DNA from: Microbulbifer variabilis
GTDB taxonomy: Bacteria; Pseudomonadota; Gammaproteobacteria; Pseudomonadales; Cellvibrionaceae
Assembly (NCBI RefSeq): GCF_023716485.1
Contig: NZ_CP092418.1
Location: forward strand, 1,533,001 to 1,597,000
Direction of reading: 5' to 3'
Length of the DNA stretch: 64,000 bases
The notes beneath the pieces were generated by a model. The model was not told the origin of the DNA, did no database searches, and was given only the letters and a program-made list of their open reading frames with translations. Each line of letters begins with the position of its first letter. Position 1 is the first letter of the stretch. The translations under genes and the position numbers were made by a program. Shown here one piece after another: positions 63,775-64,000 of this stretch.

Positions 63775-64000
63775 AAGAAACCTCCTTGTGAAAAATAATT
63801 TTCTTCAGTTAATGTCAGCGCCAAAATATAGCCTTGTGTAGATGGCTAAAAACTCTTGGTGAATGAATGATAGCGGATGTTATATTTTTTGGTGTGGAAG
63901 GTTATGTTTTGCAGGGGAAATTTGGGAATAAATTATTGGCGCTTAGGAATAATTTCTTATTTGTTTTTGATGTCAGTTTAAGTTTTTATTGTTAGGGTGG

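Noticed and set aside
1..64000. CRISPR arrays, insertion sequences, tRNA or rRNA genes
   Set aside because: No regularly spaced repeats, transposase motifs or RNA gene signatures were seen in the window.

Overview
The window looks like chromosome from a marine or salt-tolerant gammaproteobacterium, most plausibly of the Cellvibrionales (Microbulbifer-like). The pointers are a Na+-pumping oxaloacetate decarboxylase (oadGAB), an SSS Na+ symporter, a CPA1 Na+/H+ exchanger, a TonB-dependent receptor sugar locus, and a gammaproteobacterial gene set (tdh/kbl, pdxH, hscC, dusC, tpm). This assignment rests on gene content only. I see no rRNA, tRNA, CRISPR array, insertion sequence or prophage.

Layout. 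1-7.6 kb: small conserved genes (DUF1653, DUF3301, SDR, TPMT, GIY-YIG, PA0069-type radical SAM, epoxide hydrolase, two NTF2-like proteins, LysE exporter). 7.8-11.2 kb: an AT-rich pair of tandem PapA5-like condensation-fold acyltransferases sharing a promoter motif, with a third motif copy facing no full-length gene. 11.2-15.7 kb: Na+/H+ antiporter, alpha/beta hydrolase, LysE exporter with an AraC regulator. 15.7-21.7 kb, all minus strand: a TPP decarboxylase plus aldehyde dehydrogenase pair (arginine transaminase pathway-like), then a 71-aa ORF, kbl and tdh (threonine to glycine). The leader of this last operon has a good promoter and a riboswitch-like fold that overlaps the ribosome-binding site. 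21.9-28.2 kb: pdxH, a SulP transporter, then hscC, a J-domain/RDD membrane protein and a cupin protein, overlapping.

28.2-31.9 kb is an AT-rich accessory patch. It carries several small orphan genes (one resembling immunity family 49), a tandem paralogue pair whose second copy is frameshifted at an A-rich slippery site, and degenerate fragments of the upstream RDD and cupin genes between the small genes. It resembles an immunity-gene island that grew by tandem duplication.

34.5-42.7 kb is a putative fructoside-utilisation locus: fructokinase, TonB-dependent receptor, clan GH-J-like glycosidase, ROK repressor and SSS symporter. An identical 21-bp near-palindrome lies upstream of the receptor and in the ROK/symporter divergent region, and is the probable ROK operator.

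42.9-53.4 kb holds a secreted aerolysin-like pore-forming protein, a VCBS/metalloprotease lipoprotein, an outer-membrane barrel joined to a LytS/LytTR two-component system, an Ldh-family dehydrogenase, and a glutaredoxin next to a putative zinc peptidase interrupted by an in-frame stop. 53.7-57.1 kb is a four-gene Lol/MacB-like ABC export cluster. 57-62 kb holds dusC and oadGAB. The window ends with two small secreted proteins.
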